Positions 54,029 through 62,799 of a DNA stretch of 64,000 nt are shown here, piece after piece. Source of the DNA: JBNAVJ01 sp049700455 (GTDB lineage: Bacteria; Bacteroidota; Ignavibacteria; Tepidaquicellales; Tepidaquicellaceae). The position numbers were made by a program, and so were the translations under genes. Every line of letters begins with the position of its first letter. The first letter of the stretch is position 1. The notes below the pieces were generated by a model. That model ran no database searches and was not told the DNA's origin. It saw only the letters and a program-made list of their open reading frames with translations. The stretch is from positions 62,001-126,000 of the forward strand of contig JBNAVJ010000003.1 in the NCBI GenBank assembly GCA_049700455.1. Reading direction: 5' to 3'.

Positions 54029-56719
54029 ATGAACGTTCACAAATTACAGGGATTTTTCTCACCTCAAAGAATTGCTCTTATTGATGTCTCTATGAATCCT
54101 CAAAGCGTAAGTGGCAAAGTTCTTACCAACCTCATAGGGGGGACATTCAGAGGTGTTGTCTATCCAGTCAATGAACAACTTGAAGCAGTACTTGGAGTTC
54201 CCTGTTATCAGAGTGTTGGTTTACTTCCAAAAAAGGTTGACCTTGCAGTAATTTGTAGCAAACCTGAAATGGTGCCACGCCGAGTGAGCGAATGTGGAGA
54301 GGATGGAATTATGAACATAATTATTATGTCTGCTGGCTTCAGAGAAATAGGGGAGGAAGGAAAAAAACTGGAAGAAGAAATCCTGACTATCAAATCAGCG
54401 TACCCGGATATGAGAATTTTAGGACCAAATTGTCTTGGGGTTATTGTACCGGCTTCAAATCTTAACGTGAGTTTTGCAGGGACACTTCCACGTAGCGGTA
54501 ATATTGCTTTTGTATCACAATCAGGAGCACTCGGAACATCAATTCTCGATTGGGCTAATGAAAAAAAGATAGGCTTTTCATATTTTGTATCAATAGGTAA
54601 TGCTATTGATGTGGACTTTGCAGATATGATTGACTTTCTTGGAGAAGATGAAAAAACTCAATCTATTGTCCTGTATATAGAATCTATTAAGGACGCAAAA
54701 AAATTTGTTTCCGCTGCGAGGTCGTTTGCTCGAACAAAGCCCATTGTTGCCTATAAGGCAGGCAGATTTCCTCAATCTGCTGAGGTAGCATCGTCTCACA
54801 CAGGTGCTTTAACGACAGAAGATGCAATCTATGACGCTGTGTTTAAAAGAACAGGTATTGCAAGGGTTTATGATATAGGAGAAATTTTTAACGTAACTGA
54901 ATTAATTGGAAGAAACCGAATTCCATCAGGACCACGACTTGGAATCCTAACCAACGCAGGTGGTCCTGCAGTTATTGCTACAGACATCCTCTGTGAACTC
55001 AATGGACAGTTAGCAGCATTTTCAGAGCAAACTTTAGCAAACCTTAGGAAGAATTTACCTCCTTCCGCTTCAGTGAAAAATCCAGTTGATGTCCTTGGAG
55101 ATGCACCCACCAAACGAATTTTAAAGGCTGCCGAGATTTTAATCGCAGATGAAAATGTAGATGCTTTACTGGTTATTGTTACTCCTCAAGCAATGACAAA
55201 TCCAACAAATGTGGCTAAGGGAATCTCCCAACTTTACCAAAATACCCACAAACCGATAATAGGTGCCTGGCTTGGGGGTGAGAAAATAAGAGAAGGTATA
55301 AGAGTTTTGGCTGAGGCTGGCGTTCCTGCTTATGTTACACCTGAAGAGGCTGTGAGAGCCTTTATGACACTGGTAAGTTATTCTCGCAATCTTGAAAGCC
55401 TTTATGAGACACCACGAGAAATACCGATACATTTTACTGTTGAGAGAAAGACTCTTAAAGATAAATTTTTACAATCACTGCCGCCACGCTCCTCATTTGT
55501 AGGAGAAATAGTATCAAAACAGCTTCTTGCTTCTTATGGCATTCCGGTAAATGCTACGTTCAATACAACTAATGTCGAAGAGGCTGTAAAAATTGCGGTT
55601 GAAATAGGTTACCCTGTCGTATTAAAAATAAACTCATCTCAAATTATCCACAAAACTGATGTGGGAGGTGTAGCGCTTGATGTAAAATCCGAAAGTGAAT
55701 TACGAGCTTCGTATCAAGCAATTATTAAGAATGTTTCATCTGTTGTTCCACTTTCTTCAATAGACGGAATCACTGTCCAGCGAATGATTAAGTTTACGAA
55801 TTCTATTGAACTAATCTTTGGAATTAAAAAGGACCAGATTTTTGGAACTACAATGATGGTGGGGCTTGGAGGAATTTATGCAGAAGTTTTAAAAGACACA
55901 GTAATTGGCTTTCCACCACTCAATGAAAAACTTTCCCACCAGATGTTACAAAGTCTTCGCGCCTACCCTTTGCTAAAAGGATATCGCGGACTTACACCTG
56001 TAAATATAGATAAATTAATTGAGGTTTTCATAAGAATGTCATATCTTGCATCCGACTATCCGCAAATCCTTGAGTTGGATATTAATCCATTCCTCTTATC
56101 AGGAGAACATATGATTGTACTTGATGCAAGATTGATTATTGATACTGAGATATTAAACAAAGAAATAGAACCATATTCACATCTTGTTCTTCGTCCTTAT
56201 CCTGAGGATTTGATAAAGCAAATTGTGCTGTCTGATGGGACTCCCGTATTGCTTAGACCGATTAAACCTGAAGATGAACCCCTCTGGATGCAACTCCTTG
56301 CAAGTTGTTCCAGAGAATCCATATACTCTCGTTTTAGATATTTCTTTCATTGGGAATCACATCAAGTTGCAGTAAGATATTGTTATATTGATTATAATAG
56401 GGAAATTGCAATTGTTGCCGAAGTTGAAGAAAATGGTTCACGAAAACTTGTTGCGGTTGGAAGACTGATTGCAGACCCCGACCATGAAACTGCGGAATAT
56501 GCTGTCCTTGTCGCCGATGCCTGGCAGAACAGAGAACTTGGGGGCATTCTCACTGATTATTGCTTTGAAATAGCAAAGCGCTGGAAAGTTAAAAGAATGG
56601 TTGCTCAAACAACTACTGATAACTCAAGAATGATTGCAGTTTTCCAAAAGCGTAATTTTAACATAGAGATTGATTATAATAGCACACTTGTTGAGGTGAG
56701 TAAGGAAATATCCTTGTAA
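54029..56719 (+). CDS. ADP-forming acyl-CoA synthetase fused to a GNAT domain (Pat-like)
   Basis: An 896-residue protein with the layout of protein acetyltransferase Pat/PatZ. Residues 1-460 resemble the alpha subunit of ADP-forming acyl-CoA synthetase (CoA-binding, then ligase-CoA domains: ILGPNCLGVI, FVSQSGALGTSILDWA). 480-710 is an ATP-grasp beta-subunit-like part (LASYGIPVN, PVVLKINSSQIIHKTDVGGVALDV). About 730-896 is a GNAT domain (VLLRPIKPEDEPLW, AEYAVLVADAWQNRELGGIL). The alpha part retains SSHTGAL, with His257 at the position of the phosphohistidine in active enzymes, which Pat proteins often lose. It may therefore make acetyl-CoA/ATP as well as acetylate proteins. Confidence 0.9.
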   Translation: MNVHKLQGFFSPQRIALIDVSMNPQSVSGKVLTNLIGGTFRGVVYPVNEQLEAVLGVPCYQSVGLLPKKVDLAVICSKPEMVPRRVSECGEDGIMNIIIMSAGFREIGEEGKKLEEEILTIKSAYPDMRILGPNCLGVIVPASNLNVSFAGTLPRSGNIAFVSQSGALGTSILDWANEKKIGFSYFVSIGNAIDVDFADMIDFLGEDEKTQSIVLYIESIKDAKKFVSAARSFARTKPIVAYKAGRFPQSAEVASSHTGALTTEDAIYDAVFKRTGIARVYDIGEIFNVTELIGRNRIPSGPRLGILTNAGGPAVIATDILCELNGQLAAFSEQTLANLRKNLPPSASVKNPVDVLGDAPTKRILKAAEILIADENVDALLVIVTPQAMTNPTNVAKGISQLYQNTHKPIIGAWLGGEKIREGIRVLAEAGVPAYVTPEEAVRAFMTLVSYSRNLESLYETPREIPIHFTVERKTLKDKFLQSLPPRSSFVGEIVSKQLLASYGIPVNATFNTTNVEEAVKIAVEIGYPVVLKINSSQIIHKTDVGGVALDVKSESELRASYQAIIKNVSSVVPLSSIDGITVQRMIKFTNSIELIFGIKKDQIFGTTMMVGLGGIYAEVLKDTVIGFPPLNEKLSHQMLQSLRAYPLLKGYRGLTPVNIDKLIEVFIRMSYLASDYPQILELDINPFLLSGEHMIVLDARLIIDTEILNKEIEPYSHLVLRPYPEDLIKQIVLSDGTPVLLRPIKPEDEPLWMQLLASCSRESIYSRFRYFFHWESHQVAVRYCYIDYNREIAIVAEVEENGSRKLVAVGRLIADPDHETAEYAVLVADAWQNRELGGILTDYCFEIAKRWKVKRMVAQTTTDNSRMIAVFQKRNFNIEIDYNSTLVEVSKEISL

Positions 56720-56853
56720 AGAATCTTTAATAAAGGTAAAACCACCTCCAGCAATACACTATAAGAAGGTTTACTACAATCTGGGCAGGAGTTATATAAT
56801 TCACTACTCCATAGTGATTTATTTCGGGTTACCGGTTAAGAGAGAATTTTTGC

Positions 56854-56885
56854 TTTGATTATTTTACTAAATTTAAGTATCTTTG
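56854..56885 (+). promoter_or_regulatory. Bacteroidota-type promoter of rpsR
   Basis: TTTG (56854-56857), a 20-base spacer and TATCTTTG (56878-56885) match the Bacteroidota consensus fully. The -7 box ends 20 bases before the rpsR start. Confidence 0.8.
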
Positions 56886-56905
56886 TCTTTATCAAAAAAA
56901 GGTAA

Positions 56906-57193
56906 ATGAAGAAAGCAAAAGCACAAGCTAATTACAAATTAACACAGCAAATCACAACAAAAAAAGTTTCTCAACAAAAGAAGAGAAACCCCTTCAAGGA
57001 AAAGGGCGTTGATAATTTTATAGATTTTCGGGATGTGAAACTTCTTTCCCGATTCCTGAATGAACAAGGAAAAATTCTTCCTGCAAGAATTACTGGTGCT
57101 ACTGCTAAAATGCAAAGAAAGTTAACAAAAGCTGTTAAAAGAGCCAGACATCTTGCACTATTGCCTTTTGTCAGCGAAGGTTCAAAATATTAA
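56906..57193 (+). CDS. rpsR: Small ribosomal subunit protein bS18
   Basis: A 95-residue ribosomal protein of the 30S platform. DNFIDFRDVKLLSRFLNEQGKILPARITGATAKMQRKLTKAVKRARHLALLPF covers the conserved core. A basic 30-residue N-terminal extension precedes it. It is alone here, without the rpsF-ssb-rplI neighbours common in bacteria, and has its own promoter and terminator. Confidence 0.96.
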   Translation: MKKAKAQANYKLTQQITTKKVSQQKKRNPFKEKGVDNFIDFRDVKLLSRFLNEQGKILPARITGATAKMQRKLTKAVKRARHLALLPFVSEGSKY

Positions 57194-57214
57194 TTTTTTA
57201 TTTGTAATTTAATT

Positions 57215-57246
57215 AGCTCCTTGCTTTTGAGCGGGGGGCTTTTTTT
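57215..57246 (+). terminator. Rho-independent terminator of rpsR
   Basis: A six-pair GC-rich stem (AGCTCC 57215-57220 with GGGGCT 57235-57240, one G-T pair) with a 14-base loop and a T-run at 57240-57246. It lies 22 bases after the rpsR stop and runs straight into the ATG of the next gene. Confidence 0.75.
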
Positions 57247-58254
57247 ATGAAAACAAGGGGATACATACAAAACACAATCCGGGTATTAGTAATTCTTCTA
57301 CTCTTAGTTTCTCCTATCTATTCTCAGGTTGATTCCCGGTTCATTGTGGGAACGTTCAAAGTAGAGAAGGTTATTGATGGTGACACTTTTCGTTTTAAGG
57401 GGCTTGACAGGAGCACCAGGCTTCTCTGCATTGACACCGAAGAAACGTTTAAAGGCAAGGATGCATTTCAAAAAACTGAATCTATTCGATATATCTGGAA
57501 AAATTATTATTATGACCAACGACAGAATGAGGGTGGAAAAATGCCCATTAAACTTGATTCACCATTTGGTTATGATACCTGGCAATGGGCGAAGGAATTC
57601 TTTTCCGATGTTGATAGCGTTAGACTGGAAAAAGATGATTCATTGCGATTTATAGATACTTATAATCGTTATCTTGTTTACTTAATCGCATATAAAAAAG
57701 GAAAGGAAATTAACTATAACCTTGAATGTGTCAGACTTGGATACAGTCCATATTTTAATAAATATGGGAATAGCAAAAGGTTTCATAACCAATTTGTAGA
57801 AGCTCAACAATATGCTCAAACTCATCAATTAGGTATCTGGAACAAAAATACTTTATGTTACCCGGATTATGAAGAACGAATAGTATGGTGGAATAAAAGG
57901 GCAAAACAACTGGAAAATTTTGAAGCTCTCCAGGCTTCTAACTACAACTACTATTTTAATTTACTAAATGATAATGAATATGAGCGGCTTTCCACTCAGG
58001 TTGGTAAAGAAGTTGTAGTATTTGGAACAATTTCAGATGTCTTTACAAATAAATTCCCTAATTTAATACGGATGCCCCATACAAAAACTCAACATCTTGA
58101 CATCCTCGTGTATGAAGAATACAAAAATGTATTTGAAAAACTTGATATAGAAACTCTGAAAGAATATTATATTTATATAAAAGGTATTCTTAAATCAAAT
58201 TCTGGAAGGCTCTATATAGAACTCAAGAGCAATGAGCAGATCTGGATGGAGTAA
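57247..58254 (+). CDS. Secreted thermonuclease-like protein
   Basis: A 335-residue protein with a signal peptide (IRVLVILLLLVSPIYS-QV) and a staphylococcal-nuclease domain (about 30-200). KVIDGDTFRFKG, TRLLCIDTEETFKGKDA and DTYNRYLVYLI hold the metal-binding Asp residues and the equivalents of catalytic Arg35, Glu43 and Arg87. An insertion (about 80-120) enlarges the domain. A C-terminal region (about 245-335; GKEVVVFGTISDVF, IYIKGILKSNSG) looks like a second OB-fold. It probably degrades nucleic acid in the periplasm or outside the cell. No T9SS domain is present. It starts directly after the rpsR terminator. Confidence 0.88.
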   Translation: MKTRGYIQNTIRVLVILLLLVSPIYSQVDSRFIVGTFKVEKVIDGDTFRFKGLDRSTRLLCIDTEETFKGKDAFQKTESIRYIWKNYYYDQRQNEGGKMPIKLDSPFGYDTWQWAKEFFSDVDSVRLEKDDSLRFIDTYNRYLVYLIAYKKGKEINYNLECVRLGYSPYFNKYGNSKRFHNQFVEAQQYAQTHQLGIWNKNTLCYPDYEERIVWWNKRAKQLENFEALQASNYNYYFNLLNDNEYERLSTQVGKEVVVFGTISDVFTNKFPNLIRMPHTKTQHLDILVYEEYKNVFEKLDIETLKEYYIYIKGILKSNSGRLYIELKSNEQIWME

Positions 58255-58257
58255 AGC

Positions 58258-59961
58258 TCACATTTTTTTCAGCACCATTAAAGTTATATCATCAGTTTGA
58301 AAATCGCCACTGAAATCCTTAATTACTTCAGTAATATTGTTTAGAATTTCTTTTGCTGGCAAATTACGATGAAGTCGTACTAAATTAATTAATCGGTTTT
58401 CTCCAAACTCGTTTCCTTCAGAATCTGAAGCTTCCGTAACCCCATCTGTATAGAAAACAATTATATCGTCTTTTGCGAGAGTTAAAGTTTCCGATTCGTA
58501 TTTTATACCTTCCTTAAGTACACCAAGTATCAAGCCACCTGTTTCAAGTCTATATATCTCTTCCTGATGTAGCATAATAGGTGGATTATGTCCAGCATTT
58601 ATATAGGAAAAAGAATTATCTTTTGTATTTAAAATTCCCCATAGAAAAGTTATAAACTTATCTGTAGCAGTATTTTCACAAACAATCCTATTAATTTTTT
58701 CTGTGAATTCTACAATATCATAAGAGGCCTCGGAATAAATTTGCAAGTATGAATGAACTATTGATTGGATGTTTGCCATCAGCAGGGAAGCTGGGATACC
58801 TTTTCCACAAACGTCAGCAATTACAAATGCAAATTTATCATCAGTAATTTTAATTAAGTCATAATAATCGCCTCCTATCTCCCGTGCTGGAATAGTTATC
58901 CCCGCAACATCAAAGCCCTCTATAGAAGGAAGGGATTCGGGGAGCAAGGCTTTTTGTACTTCGTGCGCAAACTTTATTTCTGTTTCAAGTTGTTGCTTCT
59001 TTAAATATTCCTGAAATAAAAAGCTGTTATCTATAGAAATTGAGGCAATATTTGCCACTGACTGCAGAAATGATAATTCATCCTGAGTGTATGGGGTAGC
59101 GTCTATTTTTTTACCAAGTAGAAAAATTGTCTTTTTCTTATTTGAAGATTGAACTGGCAATATAAGGACAAATCCCTGTTCTACCAGTTTCTTTGACCAT
59201 TCTGTATCTTTACTGAGAAATGAGATTCTTTCGATTTTAAACAACGGAGATAATAATGAATCATCAAAAGCATAATCCTTTGTTTGGTCAATTATGGCAA
59301 ATCCTTTTTCTGCAGTATCAGTAAGTATAGTAAAATCCCGAATGCCAAAAGTTCCGAGCAAAACATATTTCATCATTTTAAGCGCAACATCAATTTGAAA
59401 GAAACTGGTACTGAAATTTTGACTGAGTTCAAAAAGTGTTTCAAGCTCGCGAACCTTCAAAGTAAGGGTTTTATTCAACTGTTGAATCTGAGTAATCCGT
59501 AAGCTATTCTCTATTGCAGGAGCAGCAATATTAAGCTGAGTTTCTATATAGATTTTTTCATGTTTATCGGTAGGATTGTTATTCGCCTTATTACCAAGAC
59601 ATAAAATACCGAGATACTTAGATGTAAAAAACACTTTATAAAAAGACACAAATCCGTTTGAAACAAGAAAGTTATTTTCTTCTTTTATATCATCAGATGT
59701 AAAGACTGGCTGTTTTGGAACATCTACTGAAACCTCATCACCCTTGGCAAGTGTCTCAACTCCCTTGACGTTGGCAATTATATATTTATTGTCTTCTTTG
59801 TGTAAAAGAAACATTCCTCGTGTAATCAACATCTTACCCATTATGTTAAGCAAAAGGTTCCCAAGGATAAAATCAAGTTCGAGTTTACTATTTATAAGTT
59901 GTGAGAATTCAATAAGAGAGTCAAGTTCCAGTTGCTTATTGATGTCTTTATGAGTAAACAT
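58258..59961 (-). CDS. GAF-domain PP2C-type phosphatase (RsbU-like)
   Basis: A 567-residue protein with two GAF-like regions (about 15-160 and 175-315), a linker coiled coil, and a C-terminal SpoIIE/PP2C phosphatase domain (about 345-567). The metal-binding motifs are GGDYYDLIKI, ADVCGKGIPASLLMANIQS, and FYTDGVTEASDSEGNEFG. It likely dephosphorylates the STAS anti-anti-sigma protein encoded in the same operon in response to a signal bound by the GAF domains. Its start follows the stop of the RsbW-like gene without a gap. Confidence 0.92.
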   Translation of the reverse strand: MFTHKDINKQLELDSLIEFSQLINSKLELDFILGNLLLNIMGKMLITRGMFLLHKEDNKYIIANVKGVETLAKGDEVSVDVPKQPVFTSDDIKEENNFLVSNGFVSFYKVFFTSKYLGILCLGNKANNNPTDKHEKIYIETQLNIAAPAIENSLRITQIQQLNKTLTLKVRELETLFELSQNFSTSFFQIDVALKMMKYVLLGTFGIRDFTILTDTAEKGFAIIDQTKDYAFDDSLLSPLFKIERISFLSKDTEWSKKLVEQGFVLILPVQSSNKKKTIFLLGKKIDATPYTQDELSFLQSVANIASISIDNSFLFQEYLKKQQLETEIKFAHEVQKALLPESLPSIEGFDVAGITIPAREIGGDYYDLIKITDDKFAFVIADVCGKGIPASLLMANIQSIVHSYLQIYSEASYDIVEFTEKINRIVCENTATDKFITFLWGILNTKDNSFSYINAGHNPPIMLHQEEIYRLETGGLILGVLKEGIKYESETLTLAKDDIIVFYTDGVTEASDSEGNEFGENRLINLVRLHRNLPAKEILNNITEVIKDFSGDFQTDDITLMVLKKM

Positions 59962-60381
59962 CTACGATAAGAATTTAATAAGGGTAAGGTTATTTAAATT
60001 GTTATCGGTATGAGTGTACTCAATTTTATCAATGAACTTTTTGATTAGGGGGATACCAAGTCCACCGACTTTATATTTTTCAAAATACTCAGTCATATTG
60101 GGGACCTCTCTTGAATTTGGGTCAAAGGCAGTACCACTGTAAATAATAGAGATTTTTATTGAATCATTATCAATCAGTATAAAAATTTCAATATTATGCC
60201 CATCTTCAAATTTATATGTATGTTTTATAATGTTAGTACAGGCTTCATCAACAGAGAGGACGATTTGATCAATAATTCTCGGATTGACATCAGCATCAGA
60301 TAAAGAGTTTGCGACAAAATTTCTAACCTGTGCAAGATTTTTTGTATTACTTGAAATTACTATTTTATCCGACAAATACAA
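59962..60381 (-). CDS. RsbW-like serine kinase / anti-sigma factor
   Basis: A 139-residue HATPase of the anti-sigma kinase type. VDEACTNIIKHTY is the N box, and VGGLGIPLIKKF a G box. The start is set to TTG 60381, one base after the STAS stop, because upstream codons in this frame are the shadow of the STAS gene. It should phosphorylate the STAS protein and bind a target regulator. No sigma factor gene is nearby. Confidence 0.88.
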   Translation of the reverse strand: MYLSDKIVISSNTKNLAQVRNFVANSLSDADVNPRIIDQIVLSVDEACTNIIKHTYKFEDGHNIEIFILIDNDSIKISIIYSGTAFDPNSREVPNMTEYFEKYKVGGLGIPLIKKFIDKIEYTHTDNNLNNLTLIKFLS

Positions 60382-60382
60382 T

Positions 60383-60733
60383 TTATTGAGCTTTAAATTT
60401 AGAAATAGCTTCAGACGTTGTTTTATGGATATTGAACAAAATGTGAAAGCCAAGCATGTCAAAGATAGTATATATTTTCTCACTCATCTCGCAAAGCTTA
60501 ATATCCCCATTATTTTTTCTTATAATTTCAATATAAGCCATAAATACCCCAAGTCCGGCACTGCTAATGTAAGAAAGGGATGAAAAATCCACAACAATTT
60601 TAAACTGCCGATTGTTAACTAATTCATCAAACTTTTTTTCAAGTTCTACAGCAGTGTGTGCATCAAGAAACCCTTCCAGTTTTAACACTACAATTCCGTC
60701 AATTGTTTTTGTATCAATTGAAAAATTTTCCAT
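60383..60733 (-). CDS. STAS-domain anti-anti-sigma factor (RsbV-like)
   Basis: A 116-residue STAS protein. VVDFSSLSYISSAGLGVFMAYIE has the conserved serine (Ser57 or 58) phosphorylated by RsbW-type kinases. Together with the two following genes it makes a complete switch: kinase, phosphatase and STAS substrate. First gene of the minus-strand operon. Confidence 0.93.
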   Translation of the reverse strand: MENFSIDTKTIDGIVVLKLEGFLDAHTAVELEKKFDELVNNRQFKIVVDFSSLSYISSAGLGVFMAYIEIIRKNNGDIKLCEMSEKIYTIFDMLGFHILFNIHKTTSEAISKFKAQ

Positions 60734-60886
60734 TGCTACTATTTTGTTTCAATCAAAATCAGCAAAAAAAATGGTAAAGTAAATGTATTTTGTTTTTCTG
60801 CCATCTTCCTTATATACTCCTTTTTTAGCAATAAGTTACATTATTTACATAGAAAACACCAGTTAAATAACTTATATTTGAAGTTG

Positions 60887-62089
60887 ATGAAACGTCTGAG
60901 GTTGTCTGTTACTAAGAAAAAGAAAAAAGTGTTGGGTGTTCTATCTGGTACCTCAGTTGACGCTATTGATATAGCTCTGGTTGAAATTAGGGGTTATGGA
61001 ATCAAAACAAGGCTGAAGGTAATTGATTTTGAGGCTTTTCCAATCAATTCACTCATTAAAGATTATATTTTGAAAGCTTCCACAATCACTTCAGGAAATG
61101 TTGAAAGTGTATGTAAGACTAACTTTCTTATTGGGAAATTATTCGCCGAGAAAATAAACCTCTTTCTAAAGCGTCATAAAATAAGCTCAGACTCAATAGA
61201 TTTTATAGGTTCACATGGACAAACTATTTATCATATTCCTCAGAACACAAAATTTCTGAATTACAATTTAAAATCAACTTTACAGGTAGGGGATATATCA
61301 GTTATATCCAATCTTACAGGAATACCAACCATAGGAGATTTCCGCACCGCTGATGTAGCTCTTGGTGGGGACGGGGCACCATTGGTACCGTATCTTGATT
61401 ACATTCTCTTCAGAAGCTCAAAAAAATCGAGGATTTTAATAAATATTGGGGGTATAGCCAACCTAACTTTTCTTAAGGCTGGAGCAAAACACAATGAGAT
61501 TATAGCCTTTGATACAGGACCTGGCAATATGCTTATTGATAATTACTGTCAAAAGTTTCTAAACATAAATTTTGATAAAAACGGGAAAATTGCTCAATCT
61601 GCACAACTTACAACTACCGGAGAAATTCTTCTTAATAAAATTCTGAATGAGCTTGATCCTTATACCAGAAAGAAACCTCCTAAATCTACCGGGAGGGAAG
61701 TTTATGGAGAAAAATTCCTACAAACAATTTTAAAAAATGCAAGAGGACTTGATAAAAGGCAAATACTTAAAGTTCTTACAAAATATACAGCCATATCTAT
61801 AATATATAACATCGAGAAATATATCAGACGTAAGTATAAAATTGATGAAATTTATCTCAGCGGTGGTGGGGCAAATAACCTGTTTATATTAAATGAGCTT
61901 AAAAAACATTTTACGGGGATTCCTGTTAAGAAACTTGAAGCTAAAAACGGGATAAATGTGGATAATAAAGAAGCCGTTCTCTTTGCTGTCCTGGCTAACG
62001 AGTTTGTGTCTCATAATCCTTCAAATATTACTTCTGTTACCGGGGCAAAAAGAAATTGTATTCTTGGAAAACTATCAATACCAGAATGA
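60887..62089 (+). CDS. anmK: Anhydro-N-acetylmuramic acid kinase
   Basis: A 400-residue kinase for recycling anhydromuramic acid from peptidoglycan turnover, giving N-acetylmuramic acid 6-phosphate. KVLGVLSGTSVDAIDIALVEI, GSHGQTIYHIP, TIGDFRTADVALGGDGAPLVP, FDTGPGNMLID and YLSGGGANNLFILNEL are the family motifs. ATG 60887 is preferred to TTG 60878. A TATATTTG stands 6 bases upstream of the ATG. The stop overlaps the next ATG (ATGA at 62086). Confidence 0.95.
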   Translation: MKRLRLSVTKKKKKVLGVLSGTSVDAIDIALVEIRGYGIKTRLKVIDFEAFPINSLIKDYILKASTITSGNVESVCKTNFLIGKLFAEKINLFLKRHKISSDSIDFIGSHGQTIYHIPQNTKFLNYNLKSTLQVGDISVISNLTGIPTIGDFRTADVALGGDGAPLVPYLDYILFRSSKKSRILINIGGIANLTFLKAGAKHNEIIAFDTGPGNMLIDNYCQKFLNINFDKNGKIAQSAQLTTTGEILLNKILNELDPYTRKKPPKSTGREVYGEKFLQTILKNARGLDKRQILKVLTKYTAISIIYNIEKYIRRKYKIDEIYLSGGGANNLFILNELKKHFTGIPVKKLEAKNGINVDNKEAVLFAVLANEFVSHNPSNITSVTGAKRNCILGKLSIPE

Positions 62090-62787
62090 ATAAATCAGTA
62101 ATAGTTAGCGGTGGAACCGGGAATTTAGGAAGCATTATCGTTAGAAGATTTGCTCAAGAAGGTTTTACTGTATTTGTACCTGTTGTTTCGTTAATGAACT
62201 TTAAGGAAATGTTTGATACTTCCCAGAAAGAGAAAGATTATAGAATGAACAGGATATTTGCTCTCGAATGTGATGCAACCGATAGTTCGTCTGTAAAAGA
62301 TTTTATACAGTCAGTTAGAAAGTTAGCTCAAGATGATATTGAAGGTATAGTCAATACAGTAGGAGGTATTCATAGTCCCATTAAGATTGAAAACATTTCC
62401 AACGAGTTACTAAATAAGTATTGGAATTTAAACTTTATTTCTTCGTTCAATTTCACAAGAGAAATATTGCCCTGGTTGAGGGAACAAAGAAAGGGAACTA
62501 TTGTTTACACATCTGCAAAAGCTGCTCTGAAACCATTTCCAGAACGTTTTGTTTACTGGCTTTCAAAAAGTTCACTATTAACCCTTGCTGAAGCAGTAAG
62601 AATAGAATATTACGATTTTAATATTGACACATATACTCTTTTACCCGGCATTATAGATACTCCGGAAAATAGAAGCTGGGGAACAGAGGAGGAAATAAAA
62701 AATTGGGTAAAACCGGAAGCAATTGCTGAAATAGTTTTCAAGATTTTTTCAAAAACAGAATCATTTGATAAAATTATTAAACTATAA
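62086..62787 (+). CDS. Short-chain dehydrogenase/reductase
   Basis: A 233-residue NAD(P)-dependent oxidoreductase. The ATG at 62086 overlaps the anmK stop. VSGGTGNLGSIIVRRFA is the dinucleotide-binding turn, NTVGGIHS the structural motif, and YTSAKAALKPFPERFVYWLSKSSL supplies Ser, Tyr and Lys of the catalytic set. Substrate unknown. The next gene begins 12 bases later. Confidence 0.9.
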   Translation: MNKSVIVSGGTGNLGSIIVRRFAQEGFTVFVPVVSLMNFKEMFDTSQKEKDYRMNRIFALECDATDSSSVKDFIQSVRKLAQDDIEGIVNTVGGIHSPIKIENISNELLNKYWNLNFISSFNFTREILPWLREQRKGTIVYTSAKAALKPFPERFVYWLSKSSLLTLAEAVRIEYYDFNIDTYTLLPGIIDTPENRSWGTEEEIKNWVKPEAIAEIVFKIFSKTESFDKIIKL

Positions 62788-62799
62788 AATGGAGTTAAT

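Noticed and set aside
60382..60483. Upstream extension of the RsbW-like gene by 34 codons
   Set aside because: This part lies inside the STAS gene and has no family similarity; TTG 60381 fits operon spacing.
60873..60880. TATATTTG as a promoter of anmK
   Set aside because: Matches the -7 octamer but stands only 6 bases before the ATG and has no -33 box at the right distance.
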